64,000 nucleotides of DNA from Nocardioides szechwanensis (GCF_900103935.1 NZ_FNIC01000004.1:1-64000), one strand, 5' to 3'. Shown: positions 32,544 to 44,865, numbered from the stretch's first letter. Numbers and translations are program-made. The notes: generated by a model not told the origin, from the letters alone.

Positions 32544-34670
32544 CTACTCATCGATGAGCGCCAGCTGTGCCTCGGCGGCGGACTCCGCGGAGGCGAGAAG
32601 CTCGGCGCGTAGATCTCGGAGTCGCCGGCCGTCGGCCACGGACCAGAAGTACCACCCGTTCGTCGCCCGCTTGCGCAGCAGGTTGCCGGCGCCAGACGGC
32701 GTTCCGAAGCGCTTGCCGTTGAGCTCGATCTTGGCGTCCGCGGCGATCACGCCCTCGACACCTGCGAAGTCGCGGTGGGTCGCGATCAGCTTGTCCCCGA
32801 CCGAGAGGAGACCGGCCTCGAGGAGATGCTTGATCTCTACCCAATCCTGGGCCTTGGTCTGGGGGTCGACGACTCTGCCGGCGTGGCCGACCGGGACGGG
32901 CCAGACCTTGAGCAGCCTGTCGACGAGCATGGCCGTGCGCTCGTCGATCCTGGCCTCGTCCCATTCGCCGTCGACATCCAGGAGGCGACCAGTGAGCTTA
33001 ATGGTGTTGTGCTCCATCAGGCTCTTGCGCTTGCTAGCCCATGGGCCGTTGGAGACCTTCGAGTTGAGGCCCTTGGTGAGCAGCGTCAGGTTGCCGAGGC
33101 GGTGGACCCGCTCCTGGCGTTCCTGCTCGGCCTCTGGGGATTCGACCGACCAGTGGTCCTTCCACTTCTGGGGGAGGATGTGTTCGATCGGGAAGCCAGC
33201 GCGCTCTACCTGCGGCTGACCCGTCTCGGCACGGAACGAGTTTTCGATCGCTTCCAGGTAAGCGCGCAGACGTGCCCGGGGGAACCGGCGATACGCGGGT
33301 TCGGCTATCAACGTCGAGCGGATCTCGTCGTCGCCCGGCCAGTAGGTGCTCGTCACGTTGAGGCGCGCGAGATGGCCGACCACGCGGTCAGCCAGTTCAG
33401 GCGTCGAAGTCTGCGTGTTGGTCTTGATGAGATCGGCGACGATGCGGCCGAGGTCCGATCCAGGCAGGCGGAGCAGCTGGCGACGGACGACCCAGCTCTC
33501 ACTCGCAGTGATGATCCCGTCGATCACTGCCTGTGGAAGGTCGCGGCCCGGCTCGTGGAGCCACAGCAAGAGTGGTTTCAGGAGTTCAATCCCACTGGCT
33601 TGCATTCGATAGACGGCCATCTCGACGGACGTGAGGTTTCCGTCAGGTCGCGCAGCAGCCTCGGTCCAGGCCTCATACAGGTTCGCCTGCTCCTTGAGAA
33701 CCGGCAGGAGGTCGGCCATCTTGTGGCCTGCCTGGTGTTCGACATACGACTTGAAGCGGGTAAAGGTGGACTGCGGACTGATCTCTTCACCAAGGCGCGA
33801 GATCAACCACTGATTGAGGAAGAGCGAACTCCGGCTGACAAAGTACCGGCCGACGCTGATCTCTTTAGTCCAGAACTTCGTCTCGAACGGCCAGTCCTCC
33901 TTGTAGGCCTTCTTGGTGTCGCTACCCTCGGCCTCCAGTCGCTGGAAGACGAAGTTGCGTACCAAATCCGCAGCCGTGAGCGGCGTGCCCCGGGCATTGA
34001 GCGTCTCAAAGATCTCCTGTGAGTTCTCCGACGACAGCAGTTCGATAGTGACCAGCTGCAGATCCGTCTGGAGCACGCTGGCGAGCTGCTCGGCCTTGGC
34101 CGCGAAGCCCTCAGCCGCGGGATCGCCCAGCCACTGGGTTACCGCAGTTGTGAAGTACCGGTGAGCCTTCGCGATCTGGGAATCGGAGTGCTTCAGGCTC
34201 GCGTAATCGATTGGTGGGTCGGCGGACATGACCTCGTCGAAGGCGGCGTGGTCGTTGTTGAGGTGGCGCACCTTGAGTCGGCTGTCGCCCTCTGGGATGA
34301 AGTTCACCGGGTTGTGCGTCAGGGACTCCAGCTGGCTCGCGTAGCGATCCGAACCGGCCTGCGTCAGAACCGCACTCGTCGCGTCCATCAACGCCTGGAG
34401 CGTGGTCAGCCGCTGCTGGCCGTCGATGACGTTCCAGGTAGTCACCCGGTTGCTCCCCGCGTCGTGGGCTTGGAGGACTACCGCACCCAGGAAGTGCTGG
34501 GGGTTGAGATGAGGCTCGTTGATGCGCAGCTCAGCGACCCGGCGGATGTCCTTCCAGAGCGGCTCCCACTGGAGGTCTTCCTTCCAGACGTAGGGGCGCT
34601 GGAAGAGCGGGATGACAAAGTGTTGCGGCAGGTTGAACAACTGCAGCGGCGTCCGCTTGAAGGTCTCCAC
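32544..34670 (-). CDS. DUF262-DUF1524 (GmrSD-like) nuclease with C-terminal RAMA domain
   Basis: 708 residues from a GTG at 34670 with AGGATGG about ten bases before. The DUF262 ParB-like NTPase part has IPLFQRPY (20-27) and DGQQR (83-87). DUF1524 carries the HNH-type core FPIEHILPQKW (His497 region) and HRLGNLTLL. The C-terminus (about 640-675: KIELNGKRFGTPSGAGNLL, NGWYFW) matches the RAMA domain, predicted to sense modified DNA. GmrSD-type proteins cut modified DNA such as glucosylated phage genomes. It lies upstream of hsdM on the same strand and could share its transcript. Confidence 0.85.
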   Translation of the reverse strand: METFKRTPLQLFNLPQHFVIPLFQRPYVWKEDLQWEPLWKDIRRVAELRINEPHLNPQHFLGAVVLQAHDAGSNRVTTWNVIDGQQRLTTLQALMDATSAVLTQAGSDRYASQLESLTHNPVNFIPEGDSRLKVRHLNNDHAAFDEVMSADPPIDYASLKHSDSQIAKAHRYFTTAVTQWLGDPAAEGFAAKAEQLASVLQTDLQLVTIELLSSENSQEIFETLNARGTPLTAADLVRNFVFQRLEAEGSDTKKAYKEDWPFETKFWTKEISVGRYFVSRSSLFLNQWLISRLGEEISPQSTFTRFKSYVEHQAGHKMADLLPVLKEQANLYEAWTEAAARPDGNLTSVEMAVYRMQASGIELLKPLLLWLHEPGRDLPQAVIDGIITASESWVVRRQLLRLPGSDLGRIVADLIKTNTQTSTPELADRVVGHLARLNVTSTYWPGDDEIRSTLIAEPAYRRFPRARLRAYLEAIENSFRAETGQPQVERAGFPIEHILPQKWKDHWSVESPEAEQERQERVHRLGNLTLLTKGLNSKVSNGPWASKRKSLMEHNTIKLTGRLLDVDGEWDEARIDERTAMLVDRLLKVWPVPVGHAGRVVDPQTKAQDWVEIKHLLEAGLLSVGDKLIATHRDFAGVEGVIAADAKIELNGKRFGTPSGAGNLLRKRATNGWYFWSVADGRRLRDLRAELLASAESAAEAQLALIDE

Positions 34671-34773
34671 CCCGCCATCCTGCCTTGCTGGCTGGACCCT
34701 GGGAGTAAGTCGCACCGCTTGAGCATGTCGATGGCCTGGGCAGGGCCCGCGTCCTCCGACGTCAGTACCGATG

Positions 34774-34797
34774 CTTTCCCCCACCAATCCCCCACAG
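34774..34797. repeat. Right subterminal arm repeat
   Basis: Same 24-mer as 19053-19076 with one difference (CCAA for CCAG), in the same orientation, 71 bases inside the right core repeat. Probably a binding site for integrase arms or excisionase. Confidence 0.55.
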
Positions 34798-34837
34798 CAT
34801 CGAGAGAGTCAGCAGGGGGTTAGCCCGAAAATGGGAA

Positions 34838-34863
34838 GAAACCGCAGGTTGACCTGCGGTTTC
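34838..34863 (-). terminator. Terminator of tRNA-Ala
   Basis: GAAACCGCAGGT (34838-34849) pairs with ACCTGCGGTTTC (34852-34863), seven bases past the 3' end of the tRNA on the minus strand. Half of this hairpin is also kept at attL. Confidence 0.7.
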
Positions 34864-34911
34864 TCTTTGTGGAGCCTAGGGGACTCGAACCCCTAACCCC
34901 CTGCTTGCAAA
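34851..34911. repeat. attR: right attachment repeat, within tRNA-Ala
   Basis: 34869-34911 repeats 18928-18970 exactly; 34851-34866 repeats 18910-18925. Here the repeat supplies the 3' part of the complete tRNA-Ala gene, so integration restored a working tRNA. Confidence 0.9.
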
Positions 34912-34942
34912 GCAGGTGCGCTACCAATTGCGCCAAGGCCCC
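34870..34942 (-). tRNA. tRNA-Ala (anticodon TGC)
   Basis: 73 bases on the minus strand starting GGGGCCTTGGCGC. The acceptor stem GGGGCCT/AGGCTCC (one G-U pair), the anticodon stem CCTGC/GCAGG with loop TTTGCAA and the T-arm with GGTTCGAGTCC are all intact. Anticodon at 34907-34909 (TGC). CCA is not encoded. It is the insertion site of the mobile element. Confidence 0.96.
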
Positions 34943-34991
34943 TCGGATCCCGGCACCAGGCCGGGACGCGGGTGGTGGAACAGCGAGCGGG

Positions 34992-35117
34992 TCAGACCTT
35001 CTCGACGTTGTCGGTGGCCTCGGCCCAGAGGGCCTGCTCTGCCTTGCCCTCGGAGATCTTCTTGCGGGCGATCACGGCGCCGGCGGCCGCGATCACGACC
35101 AGGAGGATCTTCTTCAT
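34992..35117 (-). CDS. DLW-39 family small protein
   Basis: 41 residues, [20 protein letters not shown] followed by [20 protein letters not shown] and a final Val. Short N-terminal hydrophobic helix, then the conserved LWAEATD end. The DLW-39 family is a small actinobacterial protein of unknown function encoded between tRNA-Ala and tRNA-Ile near gyrA, exactly as here. GGGAGTC just upstream of the ATG can serve as ribosome site. Confidence 0.9.
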   Translation of the reverse strand: MKKILLVVIAAAGAVIARKKISEGKAEQALWAEATDNVEKV

Positions 35118-35150
35118 GGTGACTCCCAAAACACGTGAGGGCAGAGGTGG

Positions 35151-35227
35151 TGGTGGGCCTAAGAGGACTTGAACCTCTGACCTCTTCCTTATCAGGGAAG
35201 CGCTCTAACCGTCTGAGCTATAGGCCC
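35151..35227 (-). tRNA. tRNA-Ile (anticodon GAT)
   Basis: 77 bases on the minus strand from GGGCCTATAGCTC to an encoded CCA (35153-35151). Acceptor stem GGGCCTA/TAGGCCC, anticodon stem with loop CTGATAA and T-arm with GGTTCAAGTCC are complete. It follows the DUF3566 gene, in the standard actinobacterial order. Confidence 0.96.
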
Positions 35228-35330
35228 GCTTGGCGACTGCCAGCGGCGAACATTACCCCACCGCGAACGGCCCCCACAAAACGCCCGGCACTGCTCCCAC
35301 CGAGGGTGCGACCGGGGGCCTCGGCTGGGC

Positions 35331-35888
35331 TCAGTTGTTGTCCTCGGCGAGGGTGACTTCGATGCCGCCGAGCAGCGCCGCCGCCATGTTGTAGAGGAAC
35401 GCCCCGAGGGTGGCGATGGCGGTCAGCAGGATGACGTCGACCGCGGCCACGAGCATCGTGAACCCGAGCACCCGCGAGGTCCCGATGTAGTTCTCGACGT
35501 CGAGATCTGCCGTCTCCGGGCCGCCGATGCTCTCCTGGATCGTCTGGTTGATGGAGTCCCAGACACCGGCCGCGCCGAGCACGGACCAGACCATCAGCAC
35601 CGAGACGACGGTGACGACGCCGAAGGCGATCGACAGCAGGAACGCCGTCTTCATCACCGACCACGGGTCGATCCGGGTCAGCCGCAACCTCGCGCGCCGC
35701 GGCGGCTTGGCCGGGCCGGAGGCCAACTTGTCCGCCTTGGTCGACTCGGGTGCGGCGTTGGCGCGGTGCTCCTCGGTGGCCGAGCTGACCTTCGCCTGGA
35801 TGCGCTCGCGCAACGGCGGTCGCACGGCGGTGTCGTCAGTCGGGACGGTGGTGCGCTGGGTGGACGGCTGGGCGGAACGCTCCGTCAT
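35331..35888 (-). CDS. DUF3566 transmembrane protein
   Basis: 185 residues: a charged, disordered N-terminus (1-65), RLTRIDPWSVMK, then two membrane helices (about 80-105 and 140-165) and an acidic end. DUF3566 proteins are always encoded just downstream of gyrA in actinobacteria; the mycobacterial relative interacts with cell-wall and division machinery, but the role is not settled. The start codon overlaps the gyrA stop by one base (TGATG), so the genes are translationally coupled. Confidence 0.93.
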   Translation of the reverse strand: MTERSAQPSTQRTTVPTDDTAVRPPLRERIQAKVSSATEEHRANAAPESTKADKLASGPAKPPRRARLRLTRIDPWSVMKTAFLLSIAFGVVTVVSVLMVWSVLGAAGVWDSINQTIQESIGGPETADLDVENYIGTSRVLGFTMLVAAVDVILLTAIATLGAFLYNMAAALLGGIEVTLAEDNN

Positions 35889-38569
35889 CAGCCCTCACTC
35901 TCCCCTTCGTCGGTGGTCTGCGTGGGTGCGGTCTCGTCGATTGTGTCATCCGCTACCACATCCGACGACTCAGCGGCGACCACCTCGCCGTCAAGCTCGC
36001 CGTCCACCCCGCCGTCCTCGGCGTCGTCGATCACCTTGGCCTCGACCGACCGAGCGACGACCACGACCGAGTCTCCGGACTTCGGCGTCACGAACTTCAC
36101 GCCCATGGTCGAGCGACCGGTGGGCCGGAAGTTCTCGTTGATGGGGCTGCGTACGACCTGCCCGCCCTGCGTGATCGCGAGCACCTCGTCGCCGTCCTCG
36201 ACGATGAAGCCGCCGACCAGACCACCGCGGTCCTCGTTGGCCAGCGCCATGGCGCGTACGCCGAGTCCGCCGCGGTTGGTCAGGCGGTACTCGCTGATCC
36301 GGCTGCGCTTGGCGAAGCCGCCGTCGGTGATCGTGAAGACGTACTGGACGTTCTCGTCGGACTCCTCCGCGGCCGCCTCGGCGGCGCGGATGACCGACAT
36401 GGACAGCACGGCGTCGTCGTTGGTGCGGAACTTCATGCCCGAGACACCGGACGTGGCCCGGCCCATCGGCCGCAGCTGCGAGTCGTCGGCGCGGAAGCGG
36501 ATCGCCGAGCCCTTGCGGGAGACCAGCAGGATGTCGTCCTCGGCGTTGACCAGCTCGGCGCCGATCAGCTCGTCGTCGTCCTCGCGGAAGTTGATCGCGA
36601 TGACGCCGGCCTGGCGCGGGCTGTTGTAGTCGCCGAGGCGGGTCTTCTTGACCAGTCCGTTGCGGGTGGCGAGCACGAGGTAGGGCGCCTGCTCGTAGTC
36701 GCGGATCGCCAGCACCTGCGCGATCGACTCGTCGGGCTGGAAGCTCAGCAGCCCGGCGACGTGACCGCCCTTGGCGTCGCGCTGCGCCTCGGGGAGGTTG
36801 TAGGCCTTGGTGCGGTAGACCCGGCCGGCGGTCGTGAAGAACAGCAGCCAGTGGTGGTTGGTGGTTGCGATGAAGTGCTCGACGACGTCGTCGCCGCGCA
36901 GCGTCGCGCCGCGCACGCCCTTGCCGCCGCGCTTCTGCGAGCGGTACTGGTCGGCACGGGTCCGCTTGGCGTAGCCGCCGCGGGTGATCGAGACGACCAG
37001 CTCCTCGTCGGGGATCAGGTCCTCCATCGAGAGGTCGCCGTCGGCCGCGATGATCTGGGTGCGGCGCTCGTTGCCGTACTTCTCGACGATCCCGGCGAGC
37101 TCCTCGCCGATGATCGAGCGCTGGCGGGTCTCGTTGGCGAGGATGTCCTCGAGGTCGGCGATGGCCACCTCGAGCTCGGCGAGCCGGTCCATGATCTTCT
37201 GGCGCTCGAGGGCGGCCAGTCGGCGCAGCTGCATCTCGAGGATGGCGTTGGCCTGGACCTCGTCGATCTCGAGCAGCTCCATCAGGCCGGTGCGGGCCTC
37301 CTCGACGTCGGGCGACCGGCGGATCAGCGCGATCACCTCGTCGAGGGCGTCGAGCGCCTTGGCGTAGCCCCGGAAGATGTGGGCCTGACGCTCGGCCTCC
37401 GCGAGGCGGAAGCGGGTACGGCGCTGGATGACCTCGACCTGGTGGGTGACCCAGTTGCTGATGAACTGGTCGACCGACAGCGTGCGCGGGACGCCGTCGA
37501 CCAGCGCGAGCATGTTGGCGCTGAAGTTGGTCTGCAGCTCGGTGTGCTTGAGCAGGTTGTTGAGCACGACCCGGGCCACGGCGTCGCGCTTGAGCACCAC
37601 GACCAGGCGCTGGCCGGTGCGGCCCGACGAGTCGTCGCGCACGTCGGAGATGCCCTGGACGCGACCGGAGTCGGCGAGCTCGGCGATCTTGAGCGCGAGG
37701 TTGTCGGGGTTGACCATGTAGGGCAGCTCGGTGATCGACAGGCAGGTGCGGCCCCGGTTGTCCTCGTCGATCTCGATGACCGCGCGCTGGGTGACGGAGC
37801 CGCGGCCGGTGCGGTAGGCCTGCTCGATGCCCTCGCGGCCCACGATCAGCGCGCCGTTGGGGAAGTCGGGGCCCTTGATCCGCTCGATCAGGGCGTCCTG
37901 GAGCTCCTCGCGCGACGCGTCGGGGTGGTCGAGCGCCCACTGCGCGCCCTCGGCGACCTCGACCAGGTTGTGCGGCGGGATACTGGTGGCCATGCCGACC
38001 GCGATGCCGGCCGAGCCGTTGACCAGCAGGTTGGGGTAGCGCGACGGCAGGACCGTCGGCTCCTGCGAGCGGCCGTCGTAGTTGGGCTGGAAGTCGACGG
38101 TGTCCTGCTCGATGTCGCGCACCATCTCGAGCGCGAGCGGAGCCATCCGGCACTCGGTATAACGCATCGCGGCAGCGGAGTCGTTGCCCGGCGAGCCGAA
38201 GTTGCCCTGTCCGTTGACCAGCGGCGCGCGCATCACCCAGGGCTGCGCGAGGCGGACCAGGGTGTCGTAGATCGCGGTGTCGCCGTGCGGGTGGTACTGA
38301 CCCATGACGTCACCGACGACGCGCGAGCACTTCGAGAAGCCGCGGTCGGGGCGGTAGCCGCCGTCGTACATCGCGTAGAGCACGCGGCGGTGCACCGGCT
38401 TGAGGCCATCGCGTACGTCGGGCAGCGCGCGGCCGACGATGACCGCCATCGCGTAGTCGATGTAGGCGCGCTGCATGGACGTCTGCAGCTCGATCGGCTC
38501 GATCCGGCCGCCGGGCCCGGGGCCCTCGGGAGGAGTCGTGGTGCCGCCGCCGGTGGGGGTCTCAGTCAC
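35888..38569 (-). CDS. gyrA: DNA gyrase subunit A
   Basis: 893 residues. The breakage-reunion domain has the active-site Tyr in [10 protein letters not shown], and the quinolone-resistance region [10 protein letters not shown], where the position of E. coli Ser83 is Thr and Asp87 is kept. The C-terminal beta-pinwheel (about 520-850) has six blade repeats and the GyrA-box QKRGGKG. A long Glu/Asp tail ends the protein. With GyrB it introduces negative supercoils. It follows gyrB after 54 bases that hold a strong hairpin. Confidence 0.98.
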   Translation of the reverse strand: MTETPTGGGTTTPPEGPGPGGRIEPIELQTSMQRAYIDYAMAVIVGRALPDVRDGLKPVHRRVLYAMYDGGYRPDRGFSKCSRVVGDVMGQYHPHGDTAIYDTLVRLAQPWVMRAPLVNGQGNFGSPGNDSAAAMRYTECRMAPLALEMVRDIEQDTVDFQPNYDGRSQEPTVLPSRYPNLLVNGSAGIAVGMATSIPPHNLVEVAEGAQWALDHPDASREELQDALIERIKGPDFPNGALIVGREGIEQAYRTGRGSVTQRAVIEIDEDNRGRTCLSITELPYMVNPDNLALKIAELADSGRVQGISDVRDDSSGRTGQRLVVVLKRDAVARVVLNNLLKHTELQTNFSANMLALVDGVPRTLSVDQFISNWVTHQVEVIQRRTRFRLAEAERQAHIFRGYAKALDALDEVIALIRRSPDVEEARTGLMELLEIDEVQANAILEMQLRRLAALERQKIMDRLAELEVAIADLEDILANETRQRSIIGEELAGIVEKYGNERRTQIIAADGDLSMEDLIPDEELVVSITRGGYAKRTRADQYRSQKRGGKGVRGATLRGDDVVEHFIATTNHHWLLFFTTAGRVYRTKAYNLPEAQRDAKGGHVAGLLSFQPDESIAQVLAIRDYEQAPYLVLATRNGLVKKTRLGDYNSPRQAGVIAINFREDDDELIGAELVNAEDDILLVSRKGSAIRFRADDSQLRPMGRATSGVSGMKFRTNDDAVLSMSVIRAAEAAAEESDENVQYVFTITDGGFAKRSRISEYRLTNRGGLGVRAMALANEDRGGLVGGFIVEDGDEVLAITQGGQVVRSPINENFRPTGRSTMGVKFVTPKSGDSVVVVARSVEAKVIDDAEDGGVDGELDGEVVAAESSDVVADDTIDETAPTQTTDEGESEG

Positions 38570-38596
38570 GTGTCTGGGTCTCTCTGGTCGGTTCTA

Positions 38597-38623
38597 TCGA
38601 TATCTAGGACTGTCGCTAGACAG

Positions 38624-38634
<11 letters not shown>
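38597..38634 (-). promoter_or_regulatory. Perfect hairpin between gyrB and gyrA
   Basis: TCGATATCTA (38597-38606) pairs with TAGATATCGA (38625-38634), and inside it ACTGTC pairs with GACAGT around a GCTA loop. The AT-rich outer stem covers the gyrB stop codon (38624-38626). It ends 28 bases before the gyrA start. No T-run follows, so it may be an attenuator or a processing/stability element rather than a simple terminator. Confidence 0.55.
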
Positions 38635-40723
<2,089 letters not shown>

Positions 40724-41003
40724 GCAGGACCTCATCGCAGAAGTTGAGTTGGCACACAGAAGGTCGCTGCTCCCGGGCTGAACCAGTCACGGCAACCGAT
40801 AGCCATGCTACCGGTTAAAAGCCCGCATTCCACGTGTCACCCCCGACTGTGGGGGGATCTGTGGATGAAAAAGGGCTCTGAGCGCCTCTCCGTGGCCGAT
40901 TCGAGGCCCGAACAGGGGGTCAGACGGGTACCCATACGGAGACGAGGCCCGCAGATCGCCTGGTAGGCCGTTGGTCCGGGCGCCGCCGCGACCCCTGAGG
41001 GGC

Positions 41004-41561
41004 TCAGCCGTAGGTGTCTCGCGGACCCCGGCCGTCACGCATCGAGCGGCGGCCCTTCTTCCAGTTCGGCAGGTGTGGTCCGACGACGTCGATCACGACC
41101 ACGGTGCCGTGCCCGAGCTCCTCGTTGAGGCGGCGTACGACGTTCGGCGCGAGCAGCGTCAGCTGGGTCGCCCAGGCGGTCGAGTCGGTGCGCACCACGA
41201 GCTTGCCGTCGGTGAAGGTCTCGGGGTGGCAGTGTGCGGCGACCTCGTCGCCGACCAGCTCGGGCCAGCGCGCGAAGACGCCCCGCATCCGCAGGTCGAG
41301 CTCCCAGCCGCGGTCGTCGACCAGACGGGCGAGGGTGCTGTCCAGGGTCTGCGGGTCGCGGTCGTCGGGGTGGGCACCACTGACCCGGCTGCGCGGCGAC
41401 GCCGGCCGGTCCTTGCCGCGCATCCGTGCCTTGCGCCGCGGTGTGGAGCCGGCCGTCGCCCGGGTCAGCGACCGCGCCAGGTCCAGCCCGTCGTCGGCGT
41501 GCGGCTCCTCGGGTTCCTCGGGCTGCTCGGGATCGGGGGGGTCGAGCTCCTCGTCAGACAC
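41004..41561 (-). CDS. DUF721 (DciA-like) protein
   Basis: 185 residues from a GTG. After an acidic, Pro-rich N-terminus, the DUF721 domain (about 85-170) contains [35 protein letters not shown] and [18 protein letters not shown]721 proteins are related to DciA, which helps load the replicative helicase, and this one is encoded between recF and gyrB as usual. Its start lies inside recF with an eight-base overlap. Helicase-operator function is inferred from the family. Confidence 0.9.
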   Translation of the reverse strand: MSDEELDPPDPEQPEEPEEPHADDGLDLARSLTRATAGSTPRRKARMRGKDRPASPRSRVSGAHPDDRDPQTLDSTLARLVDDRGWELDLRMRGVFARWPELVGDEVAAHCHPETFTDGKLVVRTDSTAWATQLTLLAPNVVRRLNEELGHGTVVVIDVVGPHLPNWKKGRRSMRDGRGPRDTYG

Positions 41562-42696
41562 GCGTCACCTCCCCGTTGCCCACGGCGTAGCGGACCCCCG
41601 CCAGCGCCACCGGTACGTCGTCGGCCACCGCGGCAGTGACCAGCACCTGCTCGGCGCCGGCGACCAGCTCGGCGAGCTGGCCGCGTCGCTCGGTGTCGAG
41701 CTCGGCGAACACGTCGTCCAGGATCAGGATCGGGTCGTCGCCGTCGGAGCGCAACAGGTCGTAGGACGCGAGCCGCAGCGCCAGCGCGAACGACCACGAC
41801 TCCCCGTGCGAGGCGTAGCCCTTCACCGGAAGCCTGACGCCGCCTGCCTCCGCGGGCGCACCCAGGGTGAGCAGCAGCTCGTCGCGGTGCGGACCCACCA
41901 GCGAGATGCCGCGGTCGAGCTCGTCACCGCGGCGGCGCTCCAGCTCCGCGAGCAGGCTCGCCTCCAGGTCGTCGCCGAGCTCGAACGACGGCCGGTAGTC
42001 GATCTCCGCGTCGTCGCGCGACGCGCCGCGCGCCACGGTGGCGTAGGCCTTGCCGACGTAGGGCCGCAGCGTGGCCACCAGGGCGAGCCGCTCGCGCAGC
42101 AGCTCGGCGCCGGTGTGGGCGAGGTGGGAGTCCCACACGCCGAGCGTGGAGAGCGCCGACTCCTGGCCGGTCGAGCCGCGCCGAGCGTGGCCGGCGGTCT
42201 TGAGCAACGAGTTGCGCTGGCGCAGGATCCGGTCGTAGTCGGCGCGGACGCCGGCGAGCCGCGGCGTACGCAGCACCAACAGGTCGTCGAGGAAGCGGCG
42301 CCGGTCGGACGGGTCGCCCTTGACCAGGGTGAGGTCCTCGGGGGAGAACACCACGGTGCGGACCAGGCCGACGAGGTCACGTGACTTGGGCAGCGGCGAC
42401 TTGTTCACCCGGGCCCGGTTGGCCTTGCCGGGGTTGAGCTCGACCTCGAGGACCGCCGTCCGGCCGTCGCGCACGACGGCGGCCCGCACGATCGCCTGGT
42501 CGCAGCCGGCCCTGACCAGGGGCGCGTCGGTGGCGACCCGGTGCGACGACAGCCGCGAGAGGTAGTCGATCGCCTCGACCAGGTTGGTCTTGCCCTGCCC
42601 GTTGCGGCCGATGAACGCGGTGACGCCGGCCTCGAGCGGCACGTCGACGGAGCCGTAGGAGCGGAAGTTGTGCAGCGTGAGGTGGGAGACGTACAC
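41554..42696 (-). CDS. recF: DNA replication and repair protein RecF
   Basis: 380 residues from a GTG at 42696 ([14 protein letters not shown]). SMC-like ATPase: Walker [10 protein letters not shown] (Lys36), signature motif near [19 protein letters not shown], and Walker [11 protein letters not shown]. RecF loads RecA at gaps. A much longer upstream frame is antisense-type noise over gnd. gnd precedes it by 14 bases and DUF721 overlaps its end. Confidence 0.97.
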   Translation of the reverse strand: MYVSHLTLHNFRSYGSVDVPLEAGVTAFIGRNGQGKTNLVEAIDYLSRLSSHRVATDAPLVRAGCDQAIVRAAVVRDGRTAVLEVELNPGKANRARVNKSPLPKSRDLVGLVRTVVFSPEDLTLVKGDPSDRRRFLDDLLVLRTPRLAGVRADYDRILRQRNSLLKTAGHARRGSTGQESALSTLGVWDSHLAHTGAELLRERLALVATLRPYVGKAYATVARGASRDDAEIDYRPSFELGDDLEASLLAELERRRGDELDRGISLVGPHRDELLLTLGAPAEAGGVRLPVKGYASHGESWSFALALRLASYDLLRSDGDDPILILDDVFAELDTERRGQLAELVAGAEQVLVTAAVADDVPVALAGVRYAVGNGEVTRV

Positions 42697-42710
42697 GTGG
42701 GGCGTTCTGG

Positions 42711-43682
42711 CTAGCTCTCGGCCGGGGCGGAGTCGTCGCCGGACCCGGCCTGGGTCGCGGCGGCGGACTGGTCGGGGGTGCCACCGGACGCGTCGCCGCC
42801 CTTGGGCGCGTCGGTCTGCATGGCGTGGCCGCCGAACTGGTTGCGCATCGCGGCGATCGCCTTCATGGCCGGGGAGTCGTCCTGGCGGGAGACGAAGCGC
42901 GCGTAGAGCGCGGCGGTGATCGCGGGGGTGGCAACGGCGTTCTCGATGCCGGCCTCGACGGTCCAGCGGCCCTCGCCGGAGTCGTCGGCGTAGCCGCGGA
43001 TCCCTTCCAGGTTGGGCTTCTCGTCCAACGCGGCGACCAGCAGGTCGAGCAACCAGGACCGGATGACCGTGCCCTCGCGCCACGACCGGAGCACCTCGGT
43101 GACGTTGTCGACGAGGTCGACCTTCTCGAGCAGCTCCCAGCCCTCGGCGTAGGACTGCATGATCGCGTACTCGATGCCGTTGTGGACCATCTTGGAGAAG
43201 TGCCCGGCGCCGACCTTGCCAGCGTGGACCGAGCCGAAGTCGCCTTCGGGCCGCAGGGCGTCGAAGGCCGGCTGAACCTTGGCGACGTCGTCGGTCGTGC
43301 CGCCGTACATGAGGGCGTAACCGTTCTCGAGGCCCCAGACGCCGCCGGACACTCCGCAGTCGACGAACCCGATGCCCTTCTCGGCGAGCATCTGCGCGTG
43401 GATCTCGTCGTCGGTCCACCGGGAGTTGCCGCCGTCGACGATCAGGTCACCCTCGTCGAGCAGGTCGCTCAGTTCGGTGACCACGTCGTCGGTGGCGGCG
43501 CCGGCGGGGACCATGACCCAGACCACGCGGGGCGCCGGGAGCGCCTCGACGAGGGCCGCGAGCGAGTCGACGTCGCGGACGGCGGGGTCGCGGGCGTAGC
43601 CCACGACGGTGAGGCCGGCGTTGCGCATGCGGGTGCGCATGTTGCCGCCCATCTTGCCGAGCCCGACGAGTCCGATCTCCAT
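42711..43682 (-). CDS. gnd: 6-phosphogluconate dehydrogenase, short (NAD-type) form
   Basis: 323 residues. Rossmann motif GLGKMGGNM (7-15), [10 protein letters not shown], the substrate motif [20 protein letters not shown] and the catalytic Lys in [14 protein letters not shown] are present. It oxidatively decarboxylates 6-phosphogluconate to ribulose 5-phosphate. The short form is characteristic of the dnaN-gnd-recF order of actinobacteria. The last 25 residues are a low-complexity extension (Gly, Ala, Ser, Asp). Confidence 0.95.
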   Translation of the reverse strand: MEIGLVGLGKMGGNMRTRMRNAGLTVVGYARDPAVRDVDSLAALVEALPAPRVVWVMVPAGAATDDVVTELSDLLDEGDLIVDGGNSRWTDDEIHAQMLAEKGIGFVDCGVSGGVWGLENGYALMYGGTTDDVAKVQPAFDALRPEGDFGSVHAGKVGAGHFSKMVHNGIEYAIMQSYAEGWELLEKVDLVDNVTEVLRSWREGTVIRSWLLDLLVAALDEKPNLEGIRGYADDSGEGRWTVEAGIENAVATPAITAALYARFVSRQDDSPAMKAIAAMRNQFGGHAMQTDAPKGGDASGGTPDQSAAATQAGSGDDSAPAES

Positions 43683-43725
43683 GCGTGTCCTCCGAGGGTC
43701 TGCCGAGCGTGAGGGGTTGCCACCC

Positions 43726-44865
43726 CTAGGAAAGCAGGCGCCTCGGCATGAGCAGGTAGCGGAACCCGCTGTCGTTGCCGCCGTCCTCGACCGAGCCGCT
43801 CAGGACCACCGGCTTGGAGGCCTGAGTGAAGGCGAGCTCGACGACCGGCTCGTCGATGGCGGTGAGGCCGTCGAGCAGGAACTGCGGGTTGAAGCCGGTG
43901 GTGATGTCCTCGCCCTCGATCAGCGCCTCGATCGACTCGGAGGCCTGGGCCTCGTCACCCGACCCGGCGTCGAGGGTGAGTACGCCGTCGCTGAACGCCA
44001 GCTGCACGGCGGTGTTGCGCTCGGCGACGAGGGAGACGCGCTTGACCGACTCGATCAGCGCGGCCTTGTCGACCTTCGCGACGGTGAGCTTCTCCGCGGG
44101 GAACAGGCTGCGGACCTTGGGGAACTCGCCGTCCAGCAACCGGGTCGTCGTACGACGAAGCCCGCCGGGTCCGGTGCCCTCGAAACCGATCAGACCCTCG
44201 CCCGATCCGCTCGCGGAGAGGGCGATCGTGACCTCGCTGCCCGCGGTGAGCGACTTGGCGGTGTCGCCGAGGACACGCGCCGGGACCAGGGCTGCGACCG
44301 ACTCGTCGGGGGAGCGTGGGTCCCAGTTGAACTCGCGTTGGGAGAGCCGGAACCGGTCGGTGGCCAGCAGCGAGATCGTGGAGCCGTCGATCTCGATCCG
44401 GACACCGGTAAGCACGGGCAGCATGTCGTCGCGGCCGGCGGCGGTGACCGCCTGGGCCACGGCGTGCGCGAAGACGTCGCTCTGGACGGTGCCGGTGGCG
44501 ACCGGCATCTGCGGGATCGTCGGGTAGTCCTCGACCGGCATCGTCTGCAGCGTGAACCGGGCCGAACCACACGTCAGCGTGACCCGCGCACCGTCGATCG
44601 CCATGTCGACCGGCTTGGCTGGCAGGCTGCGGCAGATGTCGGCGAGGAGCCGGCCACTGACCAGGGCACGGCCCTCGTCGCTCACCTCAGCGGCGAGCGT
44701 GGCGCGCGCGGAGGTCTCGTAGTCGAAGGTCGACAGCACCAGCCCGTCGTCGGTCGCATCGATCAGGAGCCCGGCCAGGACCGGGGCGCTGGGACGGACC
44801 GGCAGGCTGCGGGCAGCCCAGGCGACGGCGTCGGCGAGCACGTCGCGGTCGACACGAAACTTCAC
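43726..44865 (-). CDS. dnaN: DNA polymerase III beta sliding clamp
   Basis: 379 residues from a GTG at 44865, with AAGGAT upstream. Three clamp domains of about 120 residues are visible; typical segments are KFRVDRDVLADAVAWAARSLP, TGVRIEIDGSTISLLATDRF and the C-terminal end FRYLLMPRRL. It encircles DNA and tethers polymerases. It lies downstream of dnaA across the 380-base origin region and upstream of gnd. Confidence 0.98.
   Translation of the reverse strand: MKFRVDRDVLADAVAWAARSLPVRPSAPVLAGLLIDATDDGLVLSTFDYETSARATLAAEVSDEGRALVSGRLLADICRSLPAKPVDMAIDGARVTLTCGSARFTLQTMPVEDYPTIPQMPVATGTVQSDVFAHAVAQAVTAAGRDDMLPVLTGVRIEIDGSTISLLATDRFRLSQREFNWDPRSPDESVAALVPARVLGDTAKSLTAGSEVTIALSASGSGEGLIGFEGTGPGGLRRTTTRLLDGEFPKVRSLFPAEKLTVAKVDKAALIESVKRVSLVAERNTAVQLAFSDGVLTLDAGSGDEAQASESIEALIEGEDITTGFNPQFLLDGLTAIDEPVVELAFTQASKPVVLSGSVEDGGNDSGFRYLLMPRRLLS

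Larger units (their letters stand above)
18928..34911. mobile_element. Integrative mobilizable defence element in tRNA-Ala(TGC)
   Basis: The element is bounded by a perfect 43-bp direct repeat (18928-18970 and 34869-34911), one period being 15,941 bp. It carries a tyrosine integrase next to attL, an excisionase, a MobF relaxase but no secretion-system genes, plus toxin-antitoxin, trypsin-like peptidase, type I restriction-modification and DUF262-DUF1524 genes. A 24-bp repeat (19053-19076, 34774-34797; one mismatch) lies just inside each end and probably binds integrase arms. This layout fits an integrative element that is mobilised by a helper. Confidence 0.88.

Noticed and set aside
18928..34911. 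Element considered as a prophage
   Set aside because: No capsid, terminase, tail or lysis genes; relaxase and restriction genes indicate an integrative mobilizable element.
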